Assembly (NCBI RefSeq): GCF_017304615.1
Contig: NZ_JAFKLZ010000001.1
Span: forward strand, 682,001 to 746,000
Source of the DNA: Sphingomonas sp.
GTDB taxonomy: Bacteria; Pseudomonadota; Alphaproteobacteria; Sphingomonadales; Sphingomonadaceae
Direction: 5' to 3'
DNA: 64,000 nucleotides
Below, one piece after another: positions 51,078 through 62,714 of this stretch. A model generated the notes under the pieces. That model did not search any database, had not been told where the DNA came from, and worked only from the letters and a program-made list of their open reading frames with translations. Position numbers and translations under genes: made by a program. Positions within the stretch are counted from its first letter, which is position 1. Each line of letters begins with the position of its first letter.

Positions 51078-54000
51078 ATGATCGCGAACCTCATTTCTCT
51101 GTCCGTCCGCGCGAGATGGGCGGTGCTCCTCATCTTTCTCGTCGTGGCGGGCCTCGGCCTTTGGCAGCTGACGAAGCTGCCGATCGACGCGGTGCCGGAC
51201 ATCACGAACCGCCAGGTGCAGATCAACACGGTCGAGCGCGGACTTTCGCCGATCGAGATCGAGAAGCGCGTGACCTTCCCGATCGAGACGGCGCTGGCCG
51301 GCATCCCGGGGCTCGAGACCACCCGGTCGCTGTCCCGGAACGGCTTCAGCCAGGTCACGGCGATCTTCACCGATCAGACGGATCTCTACTTCGCCCGTCA
51401 GCAGGTCAGCGAGCGACTGACTCAGGCGCGCGATACCCTGCCCGATGGCGTTCAGCCGCAGATCGGTCCGGTCACGACCGGTCTCGGCGAGGTGCTCATG
51501 TATTCGGTCGGCTACGCCCAGCCGAACGGCAAGGGCGCGAAGGTCGTGGACGGCCAGCCCGGCTGGCAGTCGGATGGCAGCTACCTGACCCCGGAGGGCG
51601 ACCGGCTGACCACTGAGGTCGCCAAGGCGGGATACCTCCGCACTGTGCAGGACTGGATCATCCGACCGCAGTTGCGCACGGTTCAGGGCGTCGCGGGCGT
51701 CGATTCGATCGGCGGCTACGCGAAGACGTTCGTTGTCGAACCCGATCCGACCAAGCTCAGCGCCTACGGCATCTCCTATTCGGAGCTGGCCAAGGCGCTG
51801 GAGGCAGCGAACCTCGCTGTCGGCGCCAACTACTTCAACCGCAGCGGCGAGGCCTATCTGGTGCGCGCCGACGCACGCGTCCGCTCGATCGACGAGATCC
51901 AGACGGCGATCGTCGCGACGCGGAGCGGGGTTCCCGTCGCCGTGAAGGACGTCGCCACGGTGTCGATCGGCGGCGATCTTCGCACCGGAGCGGCGAGCAT
52001 GAACGGCCAGGAGGCCGTGGTCGGCACGGCGCTCATGCTGATCGGCGAAAACAGTCGCATCGTCGCCAAGGCGGTGGCGGAGCGGCTCGACCAGGTGACG
52101 AAGTCGCTTCCGCCCGGCGTCAAGGTGACGGTGGTGCTGGACCGGTCGAAGCTGGTGAACGCGACGGTCGCGACCGTCGAGCGCAACCTCGTCGAAGGGG
52201 CGCTTCTCGTGGCAGCGGCTTTGTTTATGCTCCTCGGCAATTGGCGGGCGGCGATCATCGCGGTGCTGGTCATTCCGTTCTCGTTCCTGATGATGGCGAT
52301 GGGGATGAACGCGTTCCGGGTGCCCGGAAACCTGATGAGCCTCGGTGCGCTGGACTTCGGCCTCATCGTCGACGGGGCGGTGATCATCATCGAGAACTGC
52401 CTAGCGCGCCTCGCACACCGGCAGGAGCACGAAGGCCGGCTGCTGACACTGCGTGAGCGGCTGGAAGAGACGATGCGGGCGGCGCAGGAGATGATCCGGC
52501 CGACCGTGTTCGGACAGGCCATCATCCTGCTCGCATTCGCGCCGCTGCTGATGTTCACCGGGGTCGAGGGCAAGACGTTCTCGCCGATGGCGATCACGAT
52601 CATGCTGGCGCTCGGCGCGGCCTTCATCCTGGCGCTGACCTTCGTGCCCGCGATGATCGCGATCCTCATCCGGGGGCGCGTCGCCGAAAAGGAGGTTTGG
52701 CTGATACGCAAGACCAAGGAGCGATATCTGCCGCTCCTCGACAAGGCGGTCGCCCGGCCGTGGACGTTCATCGTCGGCGGTCTCGCGTTCTTCCTGCTCT
52801 GCATTCCCGTGTTCGGCTGGCTTGGGCAGGAGTTCATTCCCCAGCTCGACGAGAAGAACGTCGCTCTCGCGTCGACCCGCGTGCCGTCCGTCAGCCTTGA
52901 ACAGTCGCTGAGCATGCAACGTGGCGTCGAACGCGCGGTGAAGGCCCTGCCGGAGGTGGAGACGATGTTCTCCAAGACCGGCACGGCAGAGGTCGCGACG
53001 GACCCGATGCCGCCGAACGTATCCGACGGCTTCGTGATCCTGAAGCCGCAGGAGGAGTGGCCGGCGGGCGTCAAGACTAAGGCCGACGTCCTCGCTCGCA
53101 TTGAGAAGGCGAGCGGCGGTCAGCTCGGTCAGACCTTCGAGGTCAGTCAACCGATCCAGCTGCGCTTCAACGAGCTGATCGCGGGCGTTCGCGGCGACGT
53201 CGCCATCAAGCTCTATGGCGACGACCTTGAGAAGATGAGCGCAGCGGCGGCGGACATCGTCCGCACGATTCAGGCGATACCGAGCGCGGCCGACACGAAG
53301 GCCGAGCAGGTGGGCGGTGCGCCCACCCTCGACGTCCGCTTCGACCGCAGCGCCATCGCCAGATACGGCCTCACCGTCGAGGAGGTCGCCGACACGGTGT
53401 CCGCCGCGATGGGCGGTCGTGAATCCGGCCTGCTGTTCGAAGGCGATCGCCGGTTCGAGATCTCGGTGCGGGTGCCGGACGGCACGCGGGCGAGCCTCGA
53501 CCAGGTGGCCGCCTTGCCCGTCATGTTGCCGCAGGCGGGGACTGCGCCTCGGCGGTCGGTTCCGCTTTCGGCCGTCGCGCAGTTCCGGTTCAGCGATGGC
53601 CTCAACCAGATCAGCCGGGAGAACGGAAAGCGTCGGGTGGTCATCCAGACCAACGTGCGCGGACGCGACGTCGGTTCGTTCGTCGCCGAGGCACAGGCCA
53701 AGGTCGACAAGGTGAGGCTGCCCTCTGGATCCTATCTGGAATGGGGCGGGCAGTTCCAGAACCTGCAGGCCGCATCTCAGCGCCTGTCTCTGGTCGTGCC
53801 GCTCTGCTTCGCTGCGATCTTCGGCCTGCTCTACATGGCGTTGGGCGGGTTGCGGCGCGCGGCGGCGGTGTTCCTCGCGGTTCCGTTGGGTCTCGCGGGC
53901 GGCGTCTTCACCCTGGCGGCGACCGGCATCGCCTTCTCGGTGTCGGCGGCGGTCGGGTTCATCTGCCTGGCCGGGGTCGCGGTGCTGAACGGGCTCGTCG

Positions 54001-54335
54001 TCATGTCGGCGATACGCGAGCGGCTGGAGTCCGGCGCGGGGCTGGTCGAAGCAATCCGCGACGGCATGGCGGACAAGATGCGGGCGGTCGTGATGACCGG
54101 GTTCGTGCCCGCCATCGGGTTCGTGCCGATGGCGCTCGCCCACGGGACGGGCGCGGAAGTCCAGAAGCCGCTCGCGATCACGGTGATCGGTGGGCTCGTC
54201 GCCGCGACCATCCTCACGCTGCTGGTGCTGCCGGCGATCGCCAAGGTCGTTCTGGCGATCCGGTCCCGCCGCGATGGAAGTCCGCCGCGACCGCCAGCGG
54301 GCGAGAACGGCACCATGGAAACCGGAGGACGTTGA
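51078..54335 (+). CDS. czcA: Heavy-metal RND efflux transporter CzcA-like
   Basis: 1085 residues. The HME-RND region LGALDFGLIVDGAVIIIENCL has the DFG-x-VD-x-E metal-type motif of proton-driven divalent-cation pumps (Co, Zn, Cd). Twelve-helix architecture, with two periplasmic loops and VPLGLAGGVFTLAATGIAFSVSAAVGFICLAGVAVLNG in the second half. The specific metal cannot be told. Confidence 0.9.
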   Translation: MIANLISLSVRARWAVLLIFLVVAGLGLWQLTKLPIDAVPDITNRQVQINTVERGLSPIEIEKRVTFPIETALAGIPGLETTRSLSRNGFSQVTAIFTDQTDLYFARQQVSERLTQARDTLPDGVQPQIGPVTTGLGEVLMYSVGYAQPNGKGAKVVDGQPGWQSDGSYLTPEGDRLTTEVAKAGYLRTVQDWIIRPQLRTVQGVAGVDSIGGYAKTFVVEPDPTKLSAYGISYSELAKALEAANLAVGANYFNRSGEAYLVRADARVRSIDEIQTAIVATRSGVPVAVKDVATVSIGGDLRTGAASMNGQEAVVGTALMLIGENSRIVAKAVAERLDQVTKSLPPGVKVTVVLDRSKLVNATVATVERNLVEGALLVAAALFMLLGNWRAAIIAVLVIPFSFLMMAMGMNAFRVPGNLMSLGALDFGLIVDGAVIIIENCLARLAHRQEHEGRLLTLRERLEETMRAAQEMIRPTVFGQAIILLAFAPLLMFTGVEGKTFSPMAITIMLALGAAFILALTFVPAMIAILIRGRVAEKEVWLIRKTKERYLPLLDKAVARPWTFIVGGLAFFLLCIPVFGWLGQEFIPQLDEKNVALASTRVPSVSLEQSLSMQRGVERAVKALPEVETMFSKTGTAEVATDPMPPNVSDGFVILKPQEEWPAGVKTKADVLARIEKASGGQLGQTFEVSQPIQLRFNELIAGVRGDVAIKLYGDDLEKMSAAAADIVRTIQAIPSAADTKAEQVGGAPTLDVRFDRSAIARYGLTVEEVADTVSAAMGGRESGLLFEGDRRFEISVRVPDGTRASLDQVAALPVMLPQAGTAPRRSVPLSAVAQFRFSDGLNQISRENGKRRVVIQTNVRGRDVGSFVAEAQAKVDKVRLPSGSYLEWGGQFQNLQAASQRLSLVVPLCFAAIFGLLYMALGGLRRAAAVFLAVPLGLAGGVFTLAATGIAFSVSAAVGFICLAGVAVLNGLVVMSAIRERLESGAGLVEAIRDGMADKMRAVVMTGFVPAIGFVPMALAHGTGAEVQKPLAITVIGGLVAATILTLLVLPAIAKVVLAIRSRRDGSPPRPPAGENGTMETGGR

Positions 54336-54336
54336 G

Positions 54337-54669
54337 ATGACCGAGATGAGACTCTTGCGGATCTACACCGACGAAGCCGCCTACTTCGGCGATCGCCGGG
54401 TCTACGAGGAGATCGCCGCGCGTGCGAGAGGCGGCGGCATGGCGGGTGCGACGGTGGTGCAGGCGCTGTTCGGCTTCGGCCGGTCGTCGCACACGCATCG
54501 GCGGCATGTGCTCGAGGACGAGCAGTCGCTAGTGATCGAGATCGTCGACGCGGAGGCGCGCTTGCGCGCCTTCGCCACGGCGCTCGCCGACATCGACGGC
54601 ATCGGGCTGATCACGCTCGAGACGGTCGAGGTCATCGGTCGCATACAAACCGGGGAGGTAGTCAAGTGA
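54337..54669 (+). CDS. DUF190 domain protein
   Basis: 110 residues. The DUF190 pattern: MRLLRIYTDEAAYFGDR, YEEIAARARGGGMAGATV, then QALFGFGRSS and LVIEIVDAEARLRAF. Small PII-like domain proteins, often beside ion transporters (including CrcB and efflux genes). Starts 1 base after the czcA stop and overlaps the next gene by 4 bases. Confidence 0.85.
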   Translation: MTEMRLLRIYTDEAAYFGDRRVYEEIAARARGGGMAGATVVQALFGFGRSSHTHRRHVLEDEQSLVIEIVDAEARLRAFATALADIDGIGLITLETVEVIGRIQTGEVVK

Positions 54670-55637
54670 GCGGACATTCCGGTTCGCACGACCACGCTGG
54701 ACACGATCATGGCGATGGCGGTCATGGTCACGCCCATGGAGGGCTCGGGCACGTCCACGCGCCGAAGAGCTTCGGGCGCGCCTTCGCGATCGGCACGACG
54801 CTCAACCTCGGCTTCGTGGTCGTCGAGGGCGCCTACGGCATTGTTGCGGGTTCGATGGCGCTCCTTGCCGATGCGGGGCACAACCTCAGCGACGTGTTGG
54901 GACTGCTGATCGCCTGGGGCGCGGCGACGCTGGCGAAACGGCAGCCGAAGGGGAAGTACACCTACGGACTTCGAAGCTCGTCGATACTGGCCGCCTTCCT
55001 CAACGCGCTGCTGCTGCTCGTGGCGATCACGGTCATCGCGGTCGAGGCGATCGGCCGCTTTTCCGAGCCGTCGCCGGTCGCCGGGACGATGGTGATGATC
55101 GTCGCGGGGATCGGAATACTGATCAATGGTGCGACCGCGCTATTGTTCATGAGCGGGCGGAAGGGCGACCTCAATATCAACGGCGCCTTTCTCCATATGG
55201 CGGCCGATGCCGCCGTCTCGGCGGGGGTCGTGGCGGCCGGCTTCGCGATCGTCCAGACCGGCTGGTCTTGGATCGATCCGGTCGTCAGCCTGGTGATCGT
55301 CGCCGTGATCGCGATCGGGACGTGGGGTCTGCTGCGCGACTCGGTGAACATGAGCCTGCAGGCTTCGCCGCCGGGCCTCGATCCGCAGATGGTCGGCGCC
55401 TTCCTGGAGGGGCAGCCGGGCGTGACGGCCGTGCACGACCTGCACGTCTGGCCGCTCAGCACGACCGAGACCGCGCTGACCGTCCACCTCGTGATGCCCG
55501 GCGGGTATCCAGGCGACCGGTTCACGGCCGATCTCGCCATCATCTTGAGGCAGCAGTTCGGCATCCATCACGCTACGGTGCAGATCGAGACCGATCCTGA
55601 CGCCGAATGCGTGCTCGCGCCGGACGACGTCGTATGA
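54666..55637 (+). CDS. czcD: CDF-family zinc/cobalt/cadmium exporter (CzcD-like)
   Basis: 323 residues from GTG 54666. His-rich N-terminus (SHDHAGHDHGDGGHGHAHGG), six membrane helices with LLADAGHNLSDVLGLL (HxxxD metal site) and ADAAVSAGVV, then C-terminal domain with HDLHVWPLSTTETALTVHL. Exports divalent metal from the cytoplasm by antiport. Coupled to DUF190. Confidence 0.9.
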   Translation: MSGHSGSHDHAGHDHGDGGHGHAHGGLGHVHAPKSFGRAFAIGTTLNLGFVVVEGAYGIVAGSMALLADAGHNLSDVLGLLIAWGAATLAKRQPKGKYTYGLRSSSILAAFLNALLLLVAITVIAVEAIGRFSEPSPVAGTMVMIVAGIGILINGATALLFMSGRKGDLNINGAFLHMAADAAVSAGVVAAGFAIVQTGWSWIDPVVSLVIVAVIAIGTWGLLRDSVNMSLQASPPGLDPQMVGAFLEGQPGVTAVHDLHVWPLSTTETALTVHLVMPGGYPGDRFTADLAIILRQQFGIHHATVQIETDPDAECVLAPDDVV

Positions 55638-55671
55638 TGGCCGGGCTCATGCAAAGCGGGGAGACGTCGCG

Positions 55672-56355
55672 ATGACCGGATTGACCAGCACGATCATTCC
55701 CGTGCTCGCGGTGCTGCTGGGCGCGCTGGTCTCGGTTTGGCGGCGTCCCGGCGAGGCCGTCGTTGCCGGCGTCCAGCACCTCGCCGCCGGCGTCGTGTTC
55801 GCTGCGGCCGCCGCCGAGATTCTGCCACAGGTGCTTCATGGAGGCTCGCCAGCCGCCACGTTGATAGGCGGGGCGATCGGCGTTGCCGTGATGCTCGGTC
55901 TCAAGGCGGCGGGATCGAGAATGACCGGTCCGGTCGCAATGCTCGGCGCGGTCGGGATCGACATACTGGTTGATGGGCTCGTGCTCGGCCTCGCGTTCGT
56001 TGCCGGCGAGAAGGCCGGTCGGCTGCTGACCATCGCATTGACGGTCGAGGTGCTGTTCCTGGGGCTGACGGTTACGGAGGCGCTGCAGGACAGGATCAGG
56101 TCGAAGGTCGCGATCATCGGCGCCACGCTCGGGATCGGCCTCCTGCTGCCCGTAGGCGCTTTGATCGCGACGCCGGTCGCCGCGCTCTCGCCTGCGATGA
56201 TCACGGCGTTCCTGAGCTTCGGACTAATGGCACTGCTCTATCTGGTCACCGAGGAACTGCTGGTCGAGGCCCACGAGAAGCCCGACACGCCACTGATCAG
56301 CGCGATGTTCTTCGTCGGCTTTCTCGGGCTGCTGTTGATCGAAGAGCTTTCCTAG
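55672..56355 (+). CDS. ZIP-family metal transporter
   Basis: 227 residues, about eight hydrophobic helices, with VQHLAAGVVFAAAAAEILPQVL (the His-containing ZIP signature helix) and VLFLGLTVTEAL. ZIP proteins usually import divalent metals; in a resistance operon the direction and metal are unclear. RBS GGGGAG precedes ATG 55672. End of the operon; a 13-bp-stem hairpin follows. Confidence 0.75.
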   Translation: MTGLTSTIIPVLAVLLGALVSVWRRPGEAVVAGVQHLAAGVVFAAAAAEILPQVLHGGSPAATLIGGAIGVAVMLGLKAAGSRMTGPVAMLGAVGIDILVDGLVLGLAFVAGEKAGRLLTIALTVEVLFLGLTVTEALQDRIRSKVAIIGATLGIGLLLPVGALIATPVAALSPAMITAFLSFGLMALLYLVTEELLVEAHEKPDTPLISAMFFVGFLGLLLIEELS

Positions 56356-56408
56356 GGCCGTCGGCTTTCTCGGCTAGCGGCGGCATCAAGGGAAAACCTG
56401 GTCGTCGC

Positions 56409-56444
56409 GCTCCCGCGCGCCATCCCCCTAAGGCGCGCGGGAGC
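56409..56444. terminator. Strong hairpin between convergent operons
   Basis: GCTCCCGCGCGCC (56409-56421) and GGCGCGCGGGAGC (56432-56444) form a perfect 13-bp stem with a 10-base loop. There is no T-run on either side, so intrinsic termination is uncertain, but it sits exactly between the ZIP gene (ends 56355) and arsH (ends 56458). Confidence 0.55.
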
Positions 56445-56457
56445 AAATGCCTCACAC

Positions 56458-57201
56458 TTAGCGGCGTGCGGTAGCGATTGCCGAATGATCGTCTTGTCGA
56501 CCGACGTCGCCTCGTGTCTTGCGCTCGGAGTATCGGTCGGTGAGCTGGCGCGCATGCGACCGCGTCAGCACGGTAAAGCGCACCAGCTCCTCCATAACGT
56601 CGACGATGCGATCATAATAGCTGGAAGGGCGCATGCGACCGTCTTCGCCGAATTCCTTGTAGGCCATCGCGACCGAGGACTGGTTGGGGATCGTGAACAT
56701 GCGCATCCAACGGCCGAGCAGACGGAGAGTGTTGACGGCGTTGAACGACTGCGACCCACCGGACACCTGCATCACCGCGAGAGTCCGCCCCTGCGTCGGC
56801 CGCATGCCTTTCATCTCGAGCGGCAGGTGGTCGATCTGCGCCTTCATGATTCCGGTGATCTGTCCATGGCGCTCGGGAGTGCACCACACCATACCCTCGG
56901 ACCACAGCGCGTGCTCGCGCAACTCGTGAACGGCGGGGTGGTCGTCGCCTCTCACCTGATCGGGAAGCGGCAGGTCCGATGGGTCGAAGATTCGCGTCTC
57001 GGCGCCAAACATCTGCAGCAGCCGCGCGGCTTCCTCCGCCGCCAGTCGCGAGAACGAGCGCTGCCGGAGCGACCCGTAGAGAAGAAGGATGCGCGGTGGC
57101 GGCTGGTCGTCGCCGAGTCCCGCAGCCGGGCGGGAGACGACGAATGCCGGGTCGAGCGCGGGCAGGATGTCTGCGTCGGTAAGCTGGCGGAGGCGGCTCA
57201 T
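56458..57201 (-). CDS. arsH: ArsH NADPH-dependent FMN oxidoreductase
   Basis: 247 residues. Flavodoxin-like FMN-binding start [35 protein letters not shown] and the [17 protein letters not shown] segment are ArsH hallmarks. ArsH oxidises trivalent organoarsenicals, or acts as a quinone/chromate reductase. ATG 57201 overlaps arsN2 by 4 bases; last gene of the ars operon. Confidence 0.92.
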   Translation of the reverse strand: MSRLRQLTDADILPALDPAFVVSRPAAGLGDDQPPPRILLLYGSLRQRSFSRLAAEEAARLLQMFGAETRIFDPSDLPLPDQVRGDDHPAVHELREHALWSEGMVWCTPERHGQITGIMKAQIDHLPLEMKGMRPTQGRTLAVMQVSGGSQSFNAVNTLRLLGRWMRMFTIPNQSSVAMAYKEFGEDGRMRPSSYYDRIVDVMEELVRFTVLTRSHARQLTDRYSERKTRGDVGRQDDHSAIATARR

Positions 57202-57635
57202 GCGATTTCCTTGACGAGGTAGGCTGCGCTCCCGGGGCACAGCGTAGAGAATTGCGCCGTGGACCGTATCGCTTCGGGCGCGGCGGCACGGTCGGCGTCG
57301 CGGTAGCCGCGCGCGCGGAAGAAGTCGGCGGCGGTCGTCGTCAGGAGGTGGAGGCGCTCGACGCCGTCGCGACGCGCGACCGCTTCGGCGTGCGCCACGA
57401 GCAGGCCACCATGCCCTAGCCGCTTGCGGCTCGGCAGCACGACGAGCGAACGTAGCAGCCGGTTCGGACCATCGCCCTCGATGCCGACGAAGCCGATCGG
57501 CCCGTCCTCGTCAGAAAGCTCGAAGAGGCGGTGGCCTGGCTCGTTGAGGTCGTCGGTGGGTAGCCGCGCGGCATCGAGCGCCAACCGCATGACGTTGCGA
57601 TCGCCATCGGGAATGAGGGCGAAGGAGACCCTCAT
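57198..57635 (-). CDS. arsN2: ArsN2-type acetyltransferase
   Basis: 145 residues. GNAT fold: [51 protein letters not shown] and [17 protein letters not shown]; the [10 protein letters not shown] segment is typical of ArsN2, a GNAT family found in arsenic operons and thought to modify an arsenic-related substrate. It overlaps the aquaporin gene by 4 bases. Confidence 0.85.
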   Translation of the reverse strand: MRVSFALIPDGDRNVMRLALDAARLPTDDLNEPGHRLFELSDEDGPIGFVGIEGDGPNRLLRSLVVLPSRKRLGHGGLLVAHAEAVARRDGVERLHLLTTTAADFFRARGYRDADRAAAPEAIRSTAQFSTLCPGSAAYLVKEIA

Positions 57636-58300
57636 GTCGCCTGCACTGGATGGCCAGCGAAGAGCGTGTCGGCGATGACGTGCGCCGCGAGCGCGCCGAC
57701 GAGCTGGGCGGCGATGAAGGCAGGCACGGACGCAGGTGCTATTCCAGCGAACGTGTCGCTCAGCGAGCGCGCCACGGAGATGGCGGGATTGGCGAAGCTG
57801 GTGGACGATGTGAACCAATAGGCGGCGGTGATGTAGAGAGCGACGCTGGAAGCGACCGCCGCCGGCCGGACCTGCGTCGTGCCTAAGATGGTCAGGAGCA
57901 GACCGAAGGTAGCGACCGCCTCGCCGGTGAGCTGACCCGCACCACCCCGCGCCTTGGTCGACAGCTCGATAATGGGCACGTCGAACATCGCGTGTGCCAG
58001 CCAGACCCCCAGGACGCCGCCCGTGAGTTGGGCGGCGACGTATGCGATCGCCATGCGCGTCGAGAGGTGGCCGCGCAGCCTCATCACCAAGGTGACGGCC
58101 GGGTTGAGGTGCGCGCCCGAAACCGGTCCGAACATGGTTATGAGCACGAACAGGATGGCACCTGTCGCCAGCGTGTTGCCGAGCAGCGCGATGGCGACGT
58201 TCCCGGCGGCGAGCCGCTCGGCCATGATACCCGAGCCGATGACGGTCGCGAACAGCAGGAGGCTGCCCAGTGCCTCGGCGAGCAGCGCGCGACGCCTCAC
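57632..58300 (-). CDS. aqpS: Aquaporin of ars operon (arsenite channel, AqpS-like)
   Basis: 222 residues from GTG 58300 (GTGA overlap with arsC). Two NPA boxes are present: [11 protein letters not shown] and [12 protein letters not shown], with six helices. In S. meliloti a similar AqpS replaces ArsB as arsenite exit after ArsC reduction. No arsB or acr3 gene occurs here, so AqpS probably does the same. Confidence 0.88.
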   Translation of the reverse strand: MRRRALLAEALGSLLLFATVIGSGIMAERLAAGNVAIALLGNTLATGAILFVLITMFGPVSGAHLNPAVTLVMRLRGHLSTRMAIAYVAAQLTGGVLGVWLAHAMFDVPIIELSTKARGGAGQLTGEAVATFGLLLTILGTTQVRPAAVASSVALYITAAYWFTSSTSFANPAISVARSLSDTFAGIAPASVPAFIAAQLVGALAAHVIADTLFAGHPVQAT

Positions 58301-58728
58301 GCGGGAAGGACGCGGTCGCCCGCCGCATCGACGACCTGCTCACCGTCCTCCTTGGCGAATGCACCGCGCTGCTTCCCGGGCAGGATGTCGAGCACGACCT
58401 CGGACGGCCGGCACAGGCGGACGCCGAGCGGCGTCACCACGATGGGCCGGTTGATGAGATTCGGGTGTTCCGTCATCGCGTCGATGAGGGCGTCGTCGGA
58501 CAGCGAGGTGTCGCCGAGTCCGAGATCGGCGTAGGGCGTGCCCTTCTCGCGCAGCAGGTCGCGCGGCGACATGCCCGCGCGGTCGATCAGCTGGACCAGC
58601 AGCGCACGCGCCGGCGGCGTCTTCAGATACTCGACCACGTGCGGCTCGATGCCGGCATTGCGGATCATCGCCAGCGTGTTGCGGGACGTGCCGCAGTCAG
58701 GATTGTGGTAGATTATGACGTCGGTCAT
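58297..58728 (-). CDS. arsC: Arsenate reductase (glutaredoxin-dependent)
   Basis: 143 residues. [20 protein letters not shown] carries the catalytic Cys12 of the E. coli plasmid-type Ars[10 protein letters not shown] and [11 protein letters not shown] supply the Arg anion-binding residues. Reduces arsenate to arsenite. Starts 9 bases after arsR. Confidence 0.93.
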   Translation of the reverse strand: MTDVIIYHNPDCGTSRNTLAMIRNAGIEPHVVEYLKTPPARALLVQLIDRAGMSPRDLLREKGTPYADLGLGDTSLSDDALIDAMTEHPNLINRPIVVTPLGVRLCRPSEVVLDILPGKQRGAFAKEDGEQVVDAAGDRVLPA

Positions 58729-58737
58729 GGCGGTCCC

Positions 58738-59067
58738 TCAGCAGCAGGCGAGTTCGGCGAGAAGCGGCTCGCATAGTTCTGCCCGTCCTTGGCAGCAGTC
58801 CTTGGCGAGGAACGTCATCAGCGCGCGGAGCGTGTCGATGTTCGCACGCTGAATCTGCTGACGTCCGCGTTTCTCCGACGCCACGAGACCAGCCTTTGCG
58901 AGCACGGCCAGATGGGTGGAGAAGGTGCTCTGCGTCAGCCCGCTTTCGGCGACGAGCTCGCCGGTCGAGAGACCATCGGGTTCGTGGCGGACAAGAAGGC
59001 GGAAGGCATCCAGCCTCACGGGATGTGACAGCGCGGAGAGGGCGGTCAGGGCGGAATCGGCGTTCAT
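58738..59067 (-). CDS. arsR: ArsR-family arsenite-sensing repressor
   Basis: 109 residues. Winged HTH with GELVAESGLTQSTFSTHLAVLAKAGLV. Cys occur at 91, 92, 99, 108 and 109, in the C-terminal tail, like the type-2 As(III) sites (Cys95-96-102 of AfArsR) rather than in the DNA helix as in the R773 type. Two operator palindromes lie directly upstream of its start. First gene of the ars operon. Confidence 0.92.
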   Translation of the reverse strand: MNADSALTALSALSHPVRLDAFRLLVRHEPDGLSTGELVAESGLTQSTFSTHLAVLAKAGLVASEKRGRQQIQRANIDTLRALMTFLAKDCCQGRAELCEPLLAELACC

Positions 59068-59125
59068 GCATCGGAATTACCCGATGCGATCGCGATGGTC
59101 AACAAGCATCGGACAATCCCGATGC
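59068..59125. promoter_or_regulatory. Two ArsR operator palindromes
   Basis: GCATCGG-N6-CCGATGC is present twice, exactly: 59068-59087 and 59106-59125, 38 bases apart. The nearer copy abuts the arsR ATG. Two identical 20-bp palindromes are consistent with cooperative dimer binding over the promoter. Confidence 0.75.
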
Positions 59126-59175
59126 GTTCGAGGTGGTGCTTTCCGACCTTGGTATTTGATCGCCCGACGTCATGG

Positions 59176-62481
<3,306 letters not shown>

Positions 62482-62540
62482 GGGCGCGGATCCTGGCAAT
62501 TGGTTCAGATAGGTCCGCAGACAGTGGGTGCACGAATCAT

Positions 62541-62555
62541 GTTCCCATTATGTTC
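62541..62555 (-). promoter_or_regulatory. LexA box of dnaE2
   Basis: Plus strand reads GTTC-CCATTAT-GTTC, so the gene strand reads GAAC-ATAATGG-GAAC, an exact N7 SOS box 60 bases upstream of ATG 62481. A further GTTC at 62561 extends the cluster. The expected partners imuA and imuB are absent. Confidence 0.78.
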
Positions 62556-62627
62556 CAATTGTTCGGCCGGTCAACGGCGACCCGATTCAATTATTGCAGA
62601 CCGAAACGTCGATGTGCGACAAGGTAG

Positions 62628-62698
62628 CTGGGCGTGGTCCATTGGCTGGGCACGGAGCTCCAAACTCCGCCAAGTCGGTTCGATTCCGACCGCCCGCT
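62628..62698 (+). tRNA. tRNA-Trp(CCA)-like sequence, probably defective
   Basis: A cloverleaf can be drawn: acceptor CTGGGCG/CGCCCGC (C1-C72 mismatch, T2-G71 wobble), D arm GTCC/GGGC with GG in the loop, anticodon stem CGGAG/CTCCG with loop CTCCAAA (anticodon CCA, Trp), variable loop of 4 and T arm GTCGG-TTCGATT-CCGAC. Discriminator T73, and no CCA tail is encoded. The TTC loop is perfect, but the end mismatch and missing CCA suggest a decayed or mobile-element tRNA. Verdict by eye. Confidence 0.45.
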
Positions 62699-62714
62699 CG
62701 CAAATCCATGCCCA

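Noticed and set aside
52401-54143. Long reverse-strand frame opposite czcA
   Set aside because: Antisense shadow; Arg/His-rich sequence without motifs.
62634-62714. Earlier start for the HNH gene
   Set aside because: The added residues overlap the tRNA-like sequence and do not look like protein of this family; GTG 62715 lies directly before the HNH motif.
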